Shown here one piece after another: positions 1 to 5,079 of a stretch of 5,079 nucleotides of DNA. The notes beneath the pieces were generated by a model, which worked only from the letters and a program-made list of their open reading frames with translations, did no database searches and was not told the DNA's origin. Source of the stretch: Acidobacteriota bacterium (GTDB lineage Bacteria > Acidobacteriota > Holophagae > Thermotomaculales > Thermotomaculaceae); NCBI GenBank assembly GCA_027067895.1, contig JAMOUY010000396.1:1-5079 (forward strand), read 5' to 3'. Positions within the stretch are counted from its first letter, which is position 1, and each line of letters opens with the position of its first letter. Both the position numbers and the translations under genes were made by a program.

Positions 1-722
1 CAAAAGAGGCTGGTGGAAAACCTGCCTTTATAGTTGACCCGCCTGTTGTTGACGAGATGATTGAAATAGCAAGATATTCCGGAATGCCGGAAAACCCGAG
101 AAAATCAATTTTTCACGCCCTCAACCAGAAGGCTGTTGCAAGAAGGTATGCAGACTCAATCGGAAAAAAATACGAAGACTTAAACCTTGTTGTCGCCCAT
201 TTGGGAGGCGGAATAACGGTTGGAGCACACAAAAAAGGGAAAGTAATAGATGTAAACAACGGCCTTTCGGGAGACGGCCCGTTTTCCCCCGAGAGAAGCG
301 GAGGAGTGCCAACCCTAAAACTTATAGAATTATGCTATTCGGGACACTATGAGCCAGAAACAATGAAGAGAAAGGCTGTGGGGAAAGGCGGACTTGTGGC
401 TTACTTAAAAACAAACAACGCCATTGAAATTGAAAAAAAAATAAAAAATGGCGATAAAGAAGCCGAAACAGTTTATCGTGCAATGGCGTATCAGGTTGCA
501 AAAGAAATAGGGACTTACCATGTTGTTTTATCCTGCAAAACAGACGCAATAATAATTACCGGCGGGCTTGCACATTCCGAAATGCTTGTAAATTGGATTA
601 GGGAAAAAATAGACGGACTGTCAAAAATAGTGGTTTACCCCGGCGAAGACGAATTGCTTGCCCTTGCCGAGGGAAGTTTAAAGGCTTTAAAAGGCGAAAT
701 TGAAATAATGGAGTACAAATAG
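1..722 (+). CDS. buk: Butyrate kinase (branched-chain/short-chain fatty acid kinase), 5'-truncated by window edge
   Basis: Cytosolic acyl kinase of the ASKHA (acetate kinase/Hsp70/actin) superfamily: butyryl phosphate + ADP gives butyrate + ATP. The reading frame is open to the left edge (first full codon at 3) and ends with TAG at 720-722, leaving 239 residues. The family usually has about 355, so roughly the first 115, with the N-terminal phosphate loop, are missing. The ATG at 57 is internal, because the upstream codons read as family-like sequence ([12 protein letters not shown]). Visible motifs, numbered on the fragment, are [14 protein letters not shown] (63-76), the Buk-type [14 protein letters not shown] (90-103), the adenosine-site glycine motif IITGGLAHS (184-192) and [12 protein letters not shown] (213-224). 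GPFSPERSG separates it from acetate kinase. The usual partner, phosphate butyryltransferase, would be expected to the left but is outside the window. The substrate could equally be propionyl, isobutyryl or isovaleryl phosphate. Family call very secure; substrate inferred. Confidence 0.96.
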   Translation, partial: KEAGGKPAFIVDPPVVDEMIEIARYSGMPENPRKSIFHALNQKAVARRYADSIGKKYEDLNLVVAHLGGGITVGAHKKGKVIDVNNGLSGDGPFSPERSGGVPTLKLIELCYSGHYEPETMKRKAVGKGGLVAYLKTNNAIEIEKKIKNGDKEAETVYRAMAYQVAKEIGTYHVVLSCKTDAIIITGGLAHSEMLVNWIREKIDGLSKIVVYPGEDELLALAEGSLKALKGEIEIMEYK

Positions 723-724
723 GG

Positions 725-752
725 TTTAAAAAAGAAAATTATCTGTTATATT
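725..752 (+). promoter_or_regulatory. Weak sigma70-like promoter candidate ahead of the DUF134 gene
   Basis: TTTAAA at 725-730 (4 of 6 to TTGACA) lies 16 nt before TATATT at 747-752 (5 of 6 to TATAAT). No terminator hairpin is visible after butyrate kinase, so read-through from that gene is equally possible. In such A+T-rich sequence a match of this quality can arise by chance. Confidence 0.25.
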
Positions 753-758
753 ATTTCC

Positions 759-770
759 GAACAAAAGTTC
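759..770. repeat. Tiny inverted repeat GAAC-AAAA-GTTC upstream of the DUF134 start
   Basis: A perfect 4-bp inverted repeat around a 4-A loop sits just after the -10 candidate and 3 nt before the Shine-Dalgarno site at 774-780. It could be an operator half-site pair or a small RNA hairpin in the leader. Its length alone is not significant; only its position makes it worth recording. Confidence 0.2.
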
Positions 771-784
771 ATAAAAGGAGAAAA

Positions 785-1144
785 ATGGTCAGACCGAGAA
801 AATTGCGATTTATTGGAAAACAGCCCGAGGTTAAAATATTCAAGCCCGTGGGCGTGCCATTTAGAATGGTTGGAAACATAACCCTGACCCTTGACGAATA
901 CGAGGCGTTGAGGCTTTGCGATTACGAAGGAATGGAGCATGCCGAGGCTGCGGAATTGATGAACATTTCAAGGCCGACATTTACAAGGCTTATAGAAAAG
1001 GCAAGAAACAAAATCGCCACAGCAATAGTTGAGGGAAAAGCAATTACGGTAGAAGGCGGTAATGTTGTTTTTCAGGAGAGAAAAAGATGTAAAAAATGCC
1101 AAAAAGAGATACCTGCTACGGAAAAACACAGGTGCAAAGAATAA
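785..1144 (+). CDS. DUF134 (UPF0251) family HTH DNA-binding protein with C-terminal Cys/His motif
   Basis: Predicted cytosolic DNA-binding protein, 119 residues. It starts at ATG 785, with AAAGGAG at 774-780 placed 4 nt upstream, and opens with the family's typical MVRPRK. Residues about 34-82 resemble a sigma-70 region 4-like helix-turn-helix: LTLDEYEALRLCDYEGM is followed by the recognition-helix segment AAELMNISRPTFTRLIEKAR. Such proteins are annotated only as predicted DNA-binding; the regulated genes are generally unknown. The C-terminus carries C102-x2-C105 and H115-x-C117, which could bind zinc or an Fe-S cluster, so a metal-sensing role is possible (inference). The stop codon overlaps the ribosome-binding site of the downstream Mrp gene (TAAGGAGG), which makes co-transcription and translational coupling likely. 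DUF134 genes are often found beside NifX-like and Mrp genes in anaerobes, as here. Family call secure; target and ligand unknown. Confidence 0.92.
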   Translation: MVRPRKLRFIGKQPEVKIFKPVGVPFRMVGNITLTLDEYEALRLCDYEGMEHAEAAELMNISRPTFTRLIEKARNKIATAIVEGKAITVEGGNVVFQERKRCKKCQKEIPATEKHRCKE

Positions 1145-1149
1145 GGAGG
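1142..1149 (+). promoter_or_regulatory. Ribosome-binding site TAAGGAGG that decides the Mrp-ORP start
   Basis: A consensus Shine-Dalgarno site overlaps the DUF134 stop codon and lies 5 nt before ATG 1155. It shows that 1155 is the start, not the in-frame ATG at 1062 inside the DUF134 gene. The 31 extra residues from 1062 are an out-of-frame translation of DUF134 coding sequence and have no family likeness. Confidence 0.9.
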
Positions 1150-1154
1150 ACAAA

Positions 1155-2366
1155 ATGGCAAACAGTTGTTCAACAGGTTCGTGTGGAACAAATCAAAATA
1201 AAGATTTTGAAAGAATGATAAAGGACGCTCAAATTCAGGAAACCCTTGCAAAAATAAAAAACAAGGTTGTTGTTTTATCGGGGAAAGGTGGAGTCGGGAA
1301 AAGCACGGTTGCGGCAAGCATCGCCGTTTCACTTGCCCTTGAAGGCTATCAAGTCGGGCTTATGGACGTTGACGTTCACGGCCCTTCCATACCAAACCTC
1401 TTCGGATTGACAGAGGCAAGGCCGGGATTGACCCCTGCGGAAAAACTTGTCCCCTTAAAGGTGCTTCCAAATTTGAAAGTAATGTCAATAGGCTTCCTTC
1501 TTCAATCAAGAAAAGATGCGCTTATATGGAGAGGCCCTTTGAAAATAGGACTGATAGAGCAGTTTATTTACGACGTTGAGTGGGAAAACCTTGACTATCT
1601 CATTGTTGACTGCCCGCCCGGCACGGGAGATGAGCCACTGACAATTTTTCAACTTATGAAAGACGCACAGGCTGTCCTTGTTACTACCCCTCAAAACGTG
1701 TCCGTAATTGACGTTGAAAAATCCGTTACCTTCTGCGAAAAAATGGGAATAAAAATCACAGGGGTTATTGAAAACATGGCAACACTTACCTGTCCCGAAT
1801 GCAGGAAAAGCATTAGAATTTTCCCCGGAAAGGGCGGGGAAAAAATCGCAAAGGAATTTAATTTAAAACTTATAGCAAGCCTTCCTCTGTCCCACAGATT
1901 GATAGAAGCCGCAGACGCAGGAAAACTTCACAAAGAAGTTAAAGAGTTGTCAATGTTTAAGCCAGTAATTGAGGCAATAATAGAAGAATCAAAGAAAAGA
2001 CAATTCAAACTTGACAAAAGAATAGTCAAAATTGCAATTCCCCTTGATAAAGACGGAAAACCTTCGGCACATTTCGGGCACGCACCTAAATTCGCCTTTA
2101 TTACGGCGGACAGGGATAAAAAAGTAATTGTTTCAAAAGAAGAGTTAACCCCGCCGCCTCACGAACCCAACGTAATACCTCAATGGCTTGCCGAAAACAA
2201 GGCTGACATTGTTTTAACAGGCGGAATAGGGCCCAAAGCGGAAGCAATACTGAACAACAATAAAATCGCCGCTATCAAAGGAATTAGCGGAGAAGACATA
2301 GAAAAAATAGTGATTGATTACCTTAATGACAACCTGAAAACACAGGAAAACATGTGTGACCATTAA
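1155..2366 (+). CDS. Mrp/NBP35-type P-loop ATPase fused to a NifX/ORP-like domain
   Basis: Predicted cytosolic Fe-S cluster carrier/scaffold ATPase, 403 residues, longer than a plain Mrp (about 260-290 in short forms) because of a C-terminal domain. In order: a short Cys-bearing N-terminus, MANSCSTGSC (C5, C10); a deviant Walker A with signature lysine, SGKGGVGKST (42-51; K44, K49); DVDVHGPS (71-78); the switch II/Walker B stretch VDCPPGTGD (151-159); and C213-P-E-C216, the paired cysteines that bridge a 4Fe-4S cluster across the Mrp/NBP35 dimer. Residues about 290-395 form a dinitrogenase iron-molybdenum cofactor (NifX/NifB/NafY-like) domain with the hallmark AHFGHAPKF (305-313) and a TGGIGP turn (355-360). 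The tail ends CDH (C401, H403). This matches the two-domain MrpORP described in Desulfovibrio, whose ORP part binds a Mo-Cu-S cluster; whether this copy binds Mo/Cu is unknown. It lies 10 nt after DUF134, in the same operon. Annotators may also call it ApbC/Mrp or 'nitrogenase cofactor biosynthesis'; no nif genes are visible. Confidence 0.94.
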   Translation: MANSCSTGSCGTNQNKDFERMIKDAQIQETLAKIKNKVVVLSGKGGVGKSTVAASIAVSLALEGYQVGLMDVDVHGPSIPNLFGLTEARPGLTPAEKLVPLKVLPNLKVMSIGFLLQSRKDALIWRGPLKIGLIEQFIYDVEWENLDYLIVDCPPGTGDEPLTIFQLMKDAQAVLVTTPQNVSVIDVEKSVTFCEKMGIKITGVIENMATLTCPECRKSIRIFPGKGGEKIAKEFNLKLIASLPLSHRLIEAADAGKLHKEVKELSMFKPVIEAIIEESKKRQFKLDKRIVKIAIPLDKDGKPSAHFGHAPKFAFITADRDKKVIVSKEELTPPPHEPNVIPQWLAENKADIVLTGGIGPKAEAILNNNKIAAIKGISGEDIEKIVIDYLNDNLKTQENMCDH

Positions 2367-2377
2367 AATAAAAGATT

Positions 2378-2383
2378 GGGGAG
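2378..2383 (+). promoter_or_regulatory. Ribosome-binding site GGGGAG that decides the gamma-lyase start
   Basis: GGGGAG lies 5 nt before ATG 2389. An in-frame ATG at 2356 would overlap the end of the Mrp-ORP gene by 11 nt and add 11 residues (MTIKIKDWGES) with no counterpart in the family. From 2389 the protein begins MKLKIETECIH, close to the usual N-terminus of this enzyme family. Confidence 0.8.
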
Positions 2384-2388
2384 AGAGT

Positions 2389-3555
2389 ATGAAATTAAAA
2401 ATTGAAACAGAATGCATCCATGTAACAATGGATAACAACGAGCATTTAGCGGTTAACGTTCCCATTTACCAAACCTCAACATTTAAATTTAAAAACGCAG
2501 ACCACGGAGCGGATTTGTTTGCAGGAAAAGGCAAAGGCTACATTTACACAAGAATTGGCAACCCCACAATTGAGGCGTTGGAAAAAGCGCTTGCCACTTT
2601 GGAACACGGTTACAAAGGAATAGTAAATTCAAGCGGAATGGCTGCCGAAACCCTTATTTTTTCAACATTTTTAAAAAGCGGAGATCATGTAATTTCTTCC
2701 GAGTCGGTTTACGGGCCAACTTCAACCTTGCTTAAAAACGTATTTTCAAGGTTTGGAATAGAGACAACCTTTGTTGACACATCAAACCTTGACGAAATTA
2801 AAAAAGCAATAAAACCAAACACAAAAATGATTTACGTTGAAACGCCGGCCAATCCAACACTTGTTGTCAGCGATATAGAAGAGATTTCCAAAATTGCAAA
2901 AGAAATCGGTGCAAAGTTTGTGGTTGACAACACATTTTCATCACCTGTTTTACAGCAGCCTTTAACCTTGGGCGCAGATATTGTGCTTCACTCAATGACA
3001 AAGTTTTTGAACGGACACGCCGACGTTGTCGCAGGCTGTGTTATTGCAAAAACGGAAGAAGACTACAAAGCGTTAAACTCAACCCACAAGCATTTAGGCG
3101 GAATTATTTCCCCGCTTGAAGCGTTTCTTGTTTTAAGGGGCATAAAAACCCTTGCTTTGAGAATGGAAAAGCATTGCCAGAATGCAATGAAAATTGCTCA
3201 ATTTCTTGAAAACCACCCGAAGGTTGAAAAGGTTTTCTATCCCGGGCTTAAATCCCATCCGCAGCATGAGGTTGCAAAAAAACAAATGAAGGGATATTCC
3301 GCAATGATTTCGTTTGAGTTAAAAGGCGGACTTGAAGCAGGAAAGAAAATGATGAACTCGGTTAAGGTTTGCACCCTTGCGGTGTCTTTGGGCGGAGTGG
3401 AATCCCTTATCCAGCATCCTGCATCAATGACACATGCGGGAATGCCCAAAGAATTAAGGGAGCAGGCCGGAATTACAGACGGATTGGTAAGGCTTTCCGT
3501 GGGAATAGAAAACGTTGAGGATTTAATCGCCGATTTAGACCAAGCAATGAGTTAA
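2389..3555 (+). CDS. PLP-dependent Cys/Met metabolism enzyme, methionine gamma-lyase-like
   Basis: Cytosolic fold-type I PLP enzyme, 388 residues, full length for the family. The best guess is methionine gamma-lyase: methionine to methanethiol, 2-oxobutyrate and ammonia. Visible residues: Y53 and R55 in YTRIGNPT, which reach the neighbouring subunit's PLP phosphate; G83-M84 in SSGMAA; Y108, which stacks on PLP; D180 in VVDN, facing the pyridine nitrogen; the Schiff-base lysine K205 in HSMTKFLNGH; S333 in AVSLGG; and substrate-carboxylate R368 in LVRLSVG. The stretch SLGGVESLIQHPASMTH (333-349) has QHPASMTH as in Pseudomonas methionine gamma-lyase, where cystathionine gamma-lyases usually have Glu for Gln. 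Against that, the position of the lyase's characteristic active-site Cys (Cys116 in P. putida) is Pro110 here (VYGPTST), so specificity may differ. Cystathionine gamma-lyase/synthase or O-acetylhomoserine sulfhydrylase remain possible. The gene follows Mrp-ORP by 22 nt, probably in the same operon. Family near certain; reaction about 60%. Confidence 0.93.
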   Translation: MKLKIETECIHVTMDNNEHLAVNVPIYQTSTFKFKNADHGADLFAGKGKGYIYTRIGNPTIEALEKALATLEHGYKGIVNSSGMAAETLIFSTFLKSGDHVISSESVYGPTSTLLKNVFSRFGIETTFVDTSNLDEIKKAIKPNTKMIYVETPANPTLVVSDIEEISKIAKEIGAKFVVDNTFSSPVLQQPLTLGADIVLHSMTKFLNGHADVVAGCVIAKTEEDYKALNSTHKHLGGIISPLEAFLVLRGIKTLALRMEKHCQNAMKIAQFLENHPKVEKVFYPGLKSHPQHEVAKKQMKGYSAMISFELKGGLEAGKKMMNSVKVCTLAVSLGGVESLIQHPASMTHAGMPKELREQAGITDGLVRLSVGIENVEDLIADLDQAMS

Positions 3556-3563
3556 TTTAAATA

Positions 3564-3600
3564 GGGGAGAGGTTTTCTTTCCCCTTCCCCTTCCTCTATT
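3564..3600 (+). terminator. Candidate terminator hairpin with pyrimidine tract after the gamma-lyase gene
   Basis: GGGGAGAG (3564-3571) can pair with CTTTCCCC (3577-3584), giving an 8-bp stem with one G-U pair and a 5-nt GTTTT loop, 8 nt after the stop codon. What follows is a C/T-rich tract (3585-3597) rather than a clean T-run. A second, mutually exclusive pairing is possible: AAATAGGGG (3559-3567) with CCTCTATTT (3605-3613), followed by one more T. Location and structure fit the end of the operon, but neither form is textbook. Confidence 0.5.
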
Positions 3601-3614
3601 AAAACCTCTATTTT
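3593..3614 (+). repeat. Short direct repeat CCTCTATT
   Basis: CCTCTATT occurs at 3593-3600 and again at 3605-3612, separated by AAAA. Both copies are complementary, allowing one G-U pair, to AATAGGGG at 3560-3567. They therefore offer alternative 3' arms for the terminator hairpin. It may be simple A+T-rich drift. Confidence 0.4.
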
Positions 3615-3619
3615 GAAAT

Positions 3620-3648
3620 TTTACTTTAACAGGAAAAATGAATATAAT
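3620..3648 (+). promoter_or_regulatory. Sigma70-like promoter for the exported DUF5916 gene
   Basis: A perfect -10 box TATAAT at 3643-3648 is preceded at the ideal 17-nt spacing by TTTACT at 3620-3625 (4 of 6 to TTGACA). Transcription would start near 3655, giving a leader of about 65 nt before ATG 3719. The promoter lies just after the terminator candidate, so the last gene appears to be its own transcription unit. The leader begins in a T-rich run (3650-3663). Confidence 0.55.
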
Positions 3649-3707
3649 ATTTTTGTTTTTTTAAACCTTTTCATTTTGTTTTCGTATTTATTTTAGACTT
3701 TTTACGC

Positions 3708-3714
3708 AGGGAGG
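3708..3714 (+). promoter_or_regulatory. Ribosome-binding site AGGGAGG of the DUF5916 gene
   Basis: AGGGAGG ends 4 nt before ATG 3719. It fixes that start, which is also the one that gives a well-formed signal peptide. Confidence 0.8.
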
Positions 3715-3718
3715 AAAC

Positions 3719-5079
3719 ATGAAAAAATTTTTTTTACTTTTATTTATCATTATCTTCCAAACAAAGATTATGGCAAATAATCCGGTGTTTAAAATCCCAT
3801 ACTTAAAGGGGGCTAAAATAAAGGTTGACGGCATACTTGACGAAGAGGCATATAAACACGCTTTTTTCTGGGACAAGTTTGTCCAAACCAACCCGGGCAA
3901 CAACATTAAACCAACCCAGAAAACAGAGATGTACATCTTTCACAACGGGAAAGAGATTGTTTTTGCCTTTAAATGCTATGACACAAATCCCGAAAAAATA
4001 AAAAAAATAAGAAGAAGAAGAGATAATGTATGGAGCGATATAGATTCTATTTACATCGGATTTAATCCTTTTGGCGATTGTAAACAATTTTATTCAATAG
4101 CAGTGTCTTCAATGAATGACGTTTCAGATTCAATAGATGACTTTACAAACGGAGGAAGTCAAGATATAGAAATTGATTTCAAACATGCTACAAAGTTTTA
4201 TAACTGGGGATGGACTCTTGAAATTGCCATTCCTTTTGCAAGCATAAATATAAAAGCAGACAAAAACGGCAATTCAAAATGGTACTTTCAGGCTCAAAGG
4301 TATATCCCAAGAGACTTTATGGAAATAATAAGTTCCCTTTCAAGAGACAGAAACTCAAATGATATAAAAAACGGGTTTGCAATACTTGAGGTAAGCCATA
4401 TTGAAAAAGCAGGAAGAAGAAAACTAAAACTTATCCCGGAAGCGGTTTTGTCCTATTCAAAAAACACGGTTAAAGACTGGGGAGGGGAAAACTCCCACTC
4501 ATATCAAAAGTTAAGTTTAGGATTAACGGGAGAATACGACTTTTCGGCAAACACAACCGCAAAGTTTACCATTCACCCGGATTTTTCCCAGATTGAAGCA
4601 GATGACGTTTATCAGGAAATAAACAACAGATACCCGGTTTACTTTAAGGAAAAAAGGCCGTTTTTTATGGACGGCATGGAGTCTTTTTCTTCCCCGATAG
4701 AACTTGTTTACACAAGAAACATTGTAAAACCTGAATACGGACTTAAATTCTCAACAAAAGGCAAAAAAGCGGGATTTGCTGTAATCTCGGCAATGGAAAA
4801 AGACGTACCAGGAGAAAGATTCGGATTAAGCGGATTAAACAGAGACGTTTACTGGAACGTATTAAGGGGAAATTACACCTTTTCCCCCGGAAATTACATA
4901 GGCGGATTTTACATATTAAGAAACTTCGGTTCATACTTTAATCAGGTTGTCTCAATAGACGGGGCAAACCAGATAAAAAAATGGGACTTGTCCTATCAGG
5001 CTGTTGCTACCTCTTTAAAGGGGGAAAACTCAACCACGCACGGCAAAGCGGGAAATTTCTGGATTTCATACAAATGGAA
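3719..5079 (+). CDS. Exported CBM9-like/DUF5916 protein, 3'-truncated by window edge
   Basis: The frame is open from ATG 3719 to the right edge: 453 residues are visible with no stop, and members often run to 700-900. Residues 1-19 look like a Sec signal peptide: MKK, a hydrophobic core FFLLLFIIIF (4-13), and likely cleavage after I-M-A19; no lipobox Cys is seen. Residues about 28-225 match the CBM9-like beta-sandwich that opens these proteins, with KVDGILDEEAY (35-45) and RDNVWSDIDSIYIGF (101-115). From about 235 the DUF5916 region begins, with the hallmarks HPDFSQIEAD (286-295), FKEKRPFFMDG (309-319) and LVYTRNI (329-335). Beyond 340, alternating aromatic/Gly-rich strands (GGFYILRNFGSYF) suggest an outer-membrane beta-barrel. 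Family function is not established; a role in glycan or peptide handling at the cell surface is only a guess from the CBM9-like fold. It has its own promoter and is probably unrelated to the upstream operon. Codon use resembles that of the neighbours. Confidence 0.92.
   Translation, partial: MKKFFLLLFIIIFQTKIMANNPVFKIPYLKGAKIKVDGILDEEAYKHAFFWDKFVQTNPGNNIKPTQKTEMYIFHNGKEIVFAFKCYDTNPEKIKKIRRRRDNVWSDIDSIYIGFNPFGDCKQFYSIAVSSMNDVSDSIDDFTNGGSQDIEIDFKHATKFYNWGWTLEIAIPFASINIKADKNGNSKWYFQAQRYIPRDFMEIISSLSRDRNSNDIKNGFAILEVSHIEKAGRRKLKLIPEAVLSYSKNTVKDWGGENSHSYQKLSLGLTGEYDFSANTTAKFTIHPDFSQIEADDVYQEINNRYPVYFKEKRPFFMDGMESFSSPIELVYTRNIVKPEYGLKFSTKGKKAGFAVISAMEKDVPGERFGLSGLNRDVYWNVLRGNYTFSPGNYIGGFYILRNFGSYFNQVVSIDGANQIKKWDLSYQAVATSLKGENSTTHGKAGNFWISYKW

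Noticed and set aside
57..59. ATG 57 as the true start of butyrate kinase
   Set aside because: The frame is open upstream to the window edge and encodes family-like residues, and the protein from 57 would lack over a third of the usual length.
1062..1154. N-terminal extension of the Mrp-ORP gene to the ATG at 1062
   Set aside because: This stretch is the DUF134 coding region read in another frame; the perfect Shine-Dalgarno site at 1142-1149 and the family-typical N-terminus point to 1155.
1155..2366. Evidence for a nitrogenase (nif) cluster from the NifX-like domain
   Set aside because: The domain is common in ORP/Mrp proteins of non-diazotrophic anaerobes and no nif structural or assembly genes are in the window.
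2356..2388. Gamma-lyase start at ATG 2356
   Set aside because: It would overlap the Mrp-ORP gene, lacks a good ribosome-binding site, and adds residues without family likeness; 2389 has GGGGAG at proper spacing.
3649..3664. T-run as a factor-independent terminator
   Set aside because: No stable G+C-rich stem directly precedes it, and it lies immediately after the TATAAT box, so it is more likely leader sequence.
3688..4087. Reverse-strand open frames opposite the start of the exported protein gene
   Set aside because: They lie opposite a clear signal-peptide and CBM9-like coding frame, show no recognisable protein features, and arise from the A-rich codon use of the + strand gene.

Overview
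The window carries five protein-coding genes, all on the + strand and tightly packed. It is A+T-rich (around 40% G+C by eye), with many AAA, ATA and AGG/AGA codons and strong purine-rich Shine-Dalgarno sites. Two genes are cut by the window edges: a butyrate kinase at the left and a large exported protein at the right. I see no tRNA, rRNA, CRISPR array, insertion sequence or integrase.

The gene content suggests an anaerobic, fermentative, diderm (Gram-negative-type) bacterium. Butyrate kinase and a methionine gamma-lyase-like enzyme fit amino-acid or acyl-CoA fermentation. The Mrp/NBP35 protein with a C-terminal NifX-like ('orange protein', ORP) domain, next to a DUF134 regulator, is an architecture typical of strict anaerobes. 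The last gene is a CBM9-like/DUF5916 exported protein, a family expected in the outer envelope of diderms. The phylum cannot be fixed from this sequence.

Layout: 1-722, 3' part of butyrate kinase; 723-784, short gap with a weak promoter candidate and a tiny hairpin; 785-1144, DUF134 HTH protein; 1155-2366, Mrp-ORP fusion, only 10 nt downstream and clearly co-transcribed; 2389-3555, PLP-dependent gamma-lyase, 22 nt further on; 3556-3718, a boundary with a hairpin/pyrimidine-tract terminator candidate followed by a good sigma70-like promoter; 3719 to the right edge, the exported DUF5916 protein, which starts a new transcription unit.

How they may work together (inference): DUF134 and Mrp-ORP look like a regulator plus a metal/Fe-S cofactor carrier. 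The gamma-lyase would turn methionine or a related amino acid into 2-oxobutyrate plus a thiol or sulfide. 2-Oxobutyrate can become propionyl-CoA, and a phosphotransacylase/butyrate kinase pair can convert short acyl-CoAs to ATP plus acid. The most noteworthy items are the Cys-decorated Mrp-ORP fusion with its DUF134 partner, and the proline that replaces the usual active-site cysteine in the gamma-lyase. Nothing here is convincingly a wholly new system.
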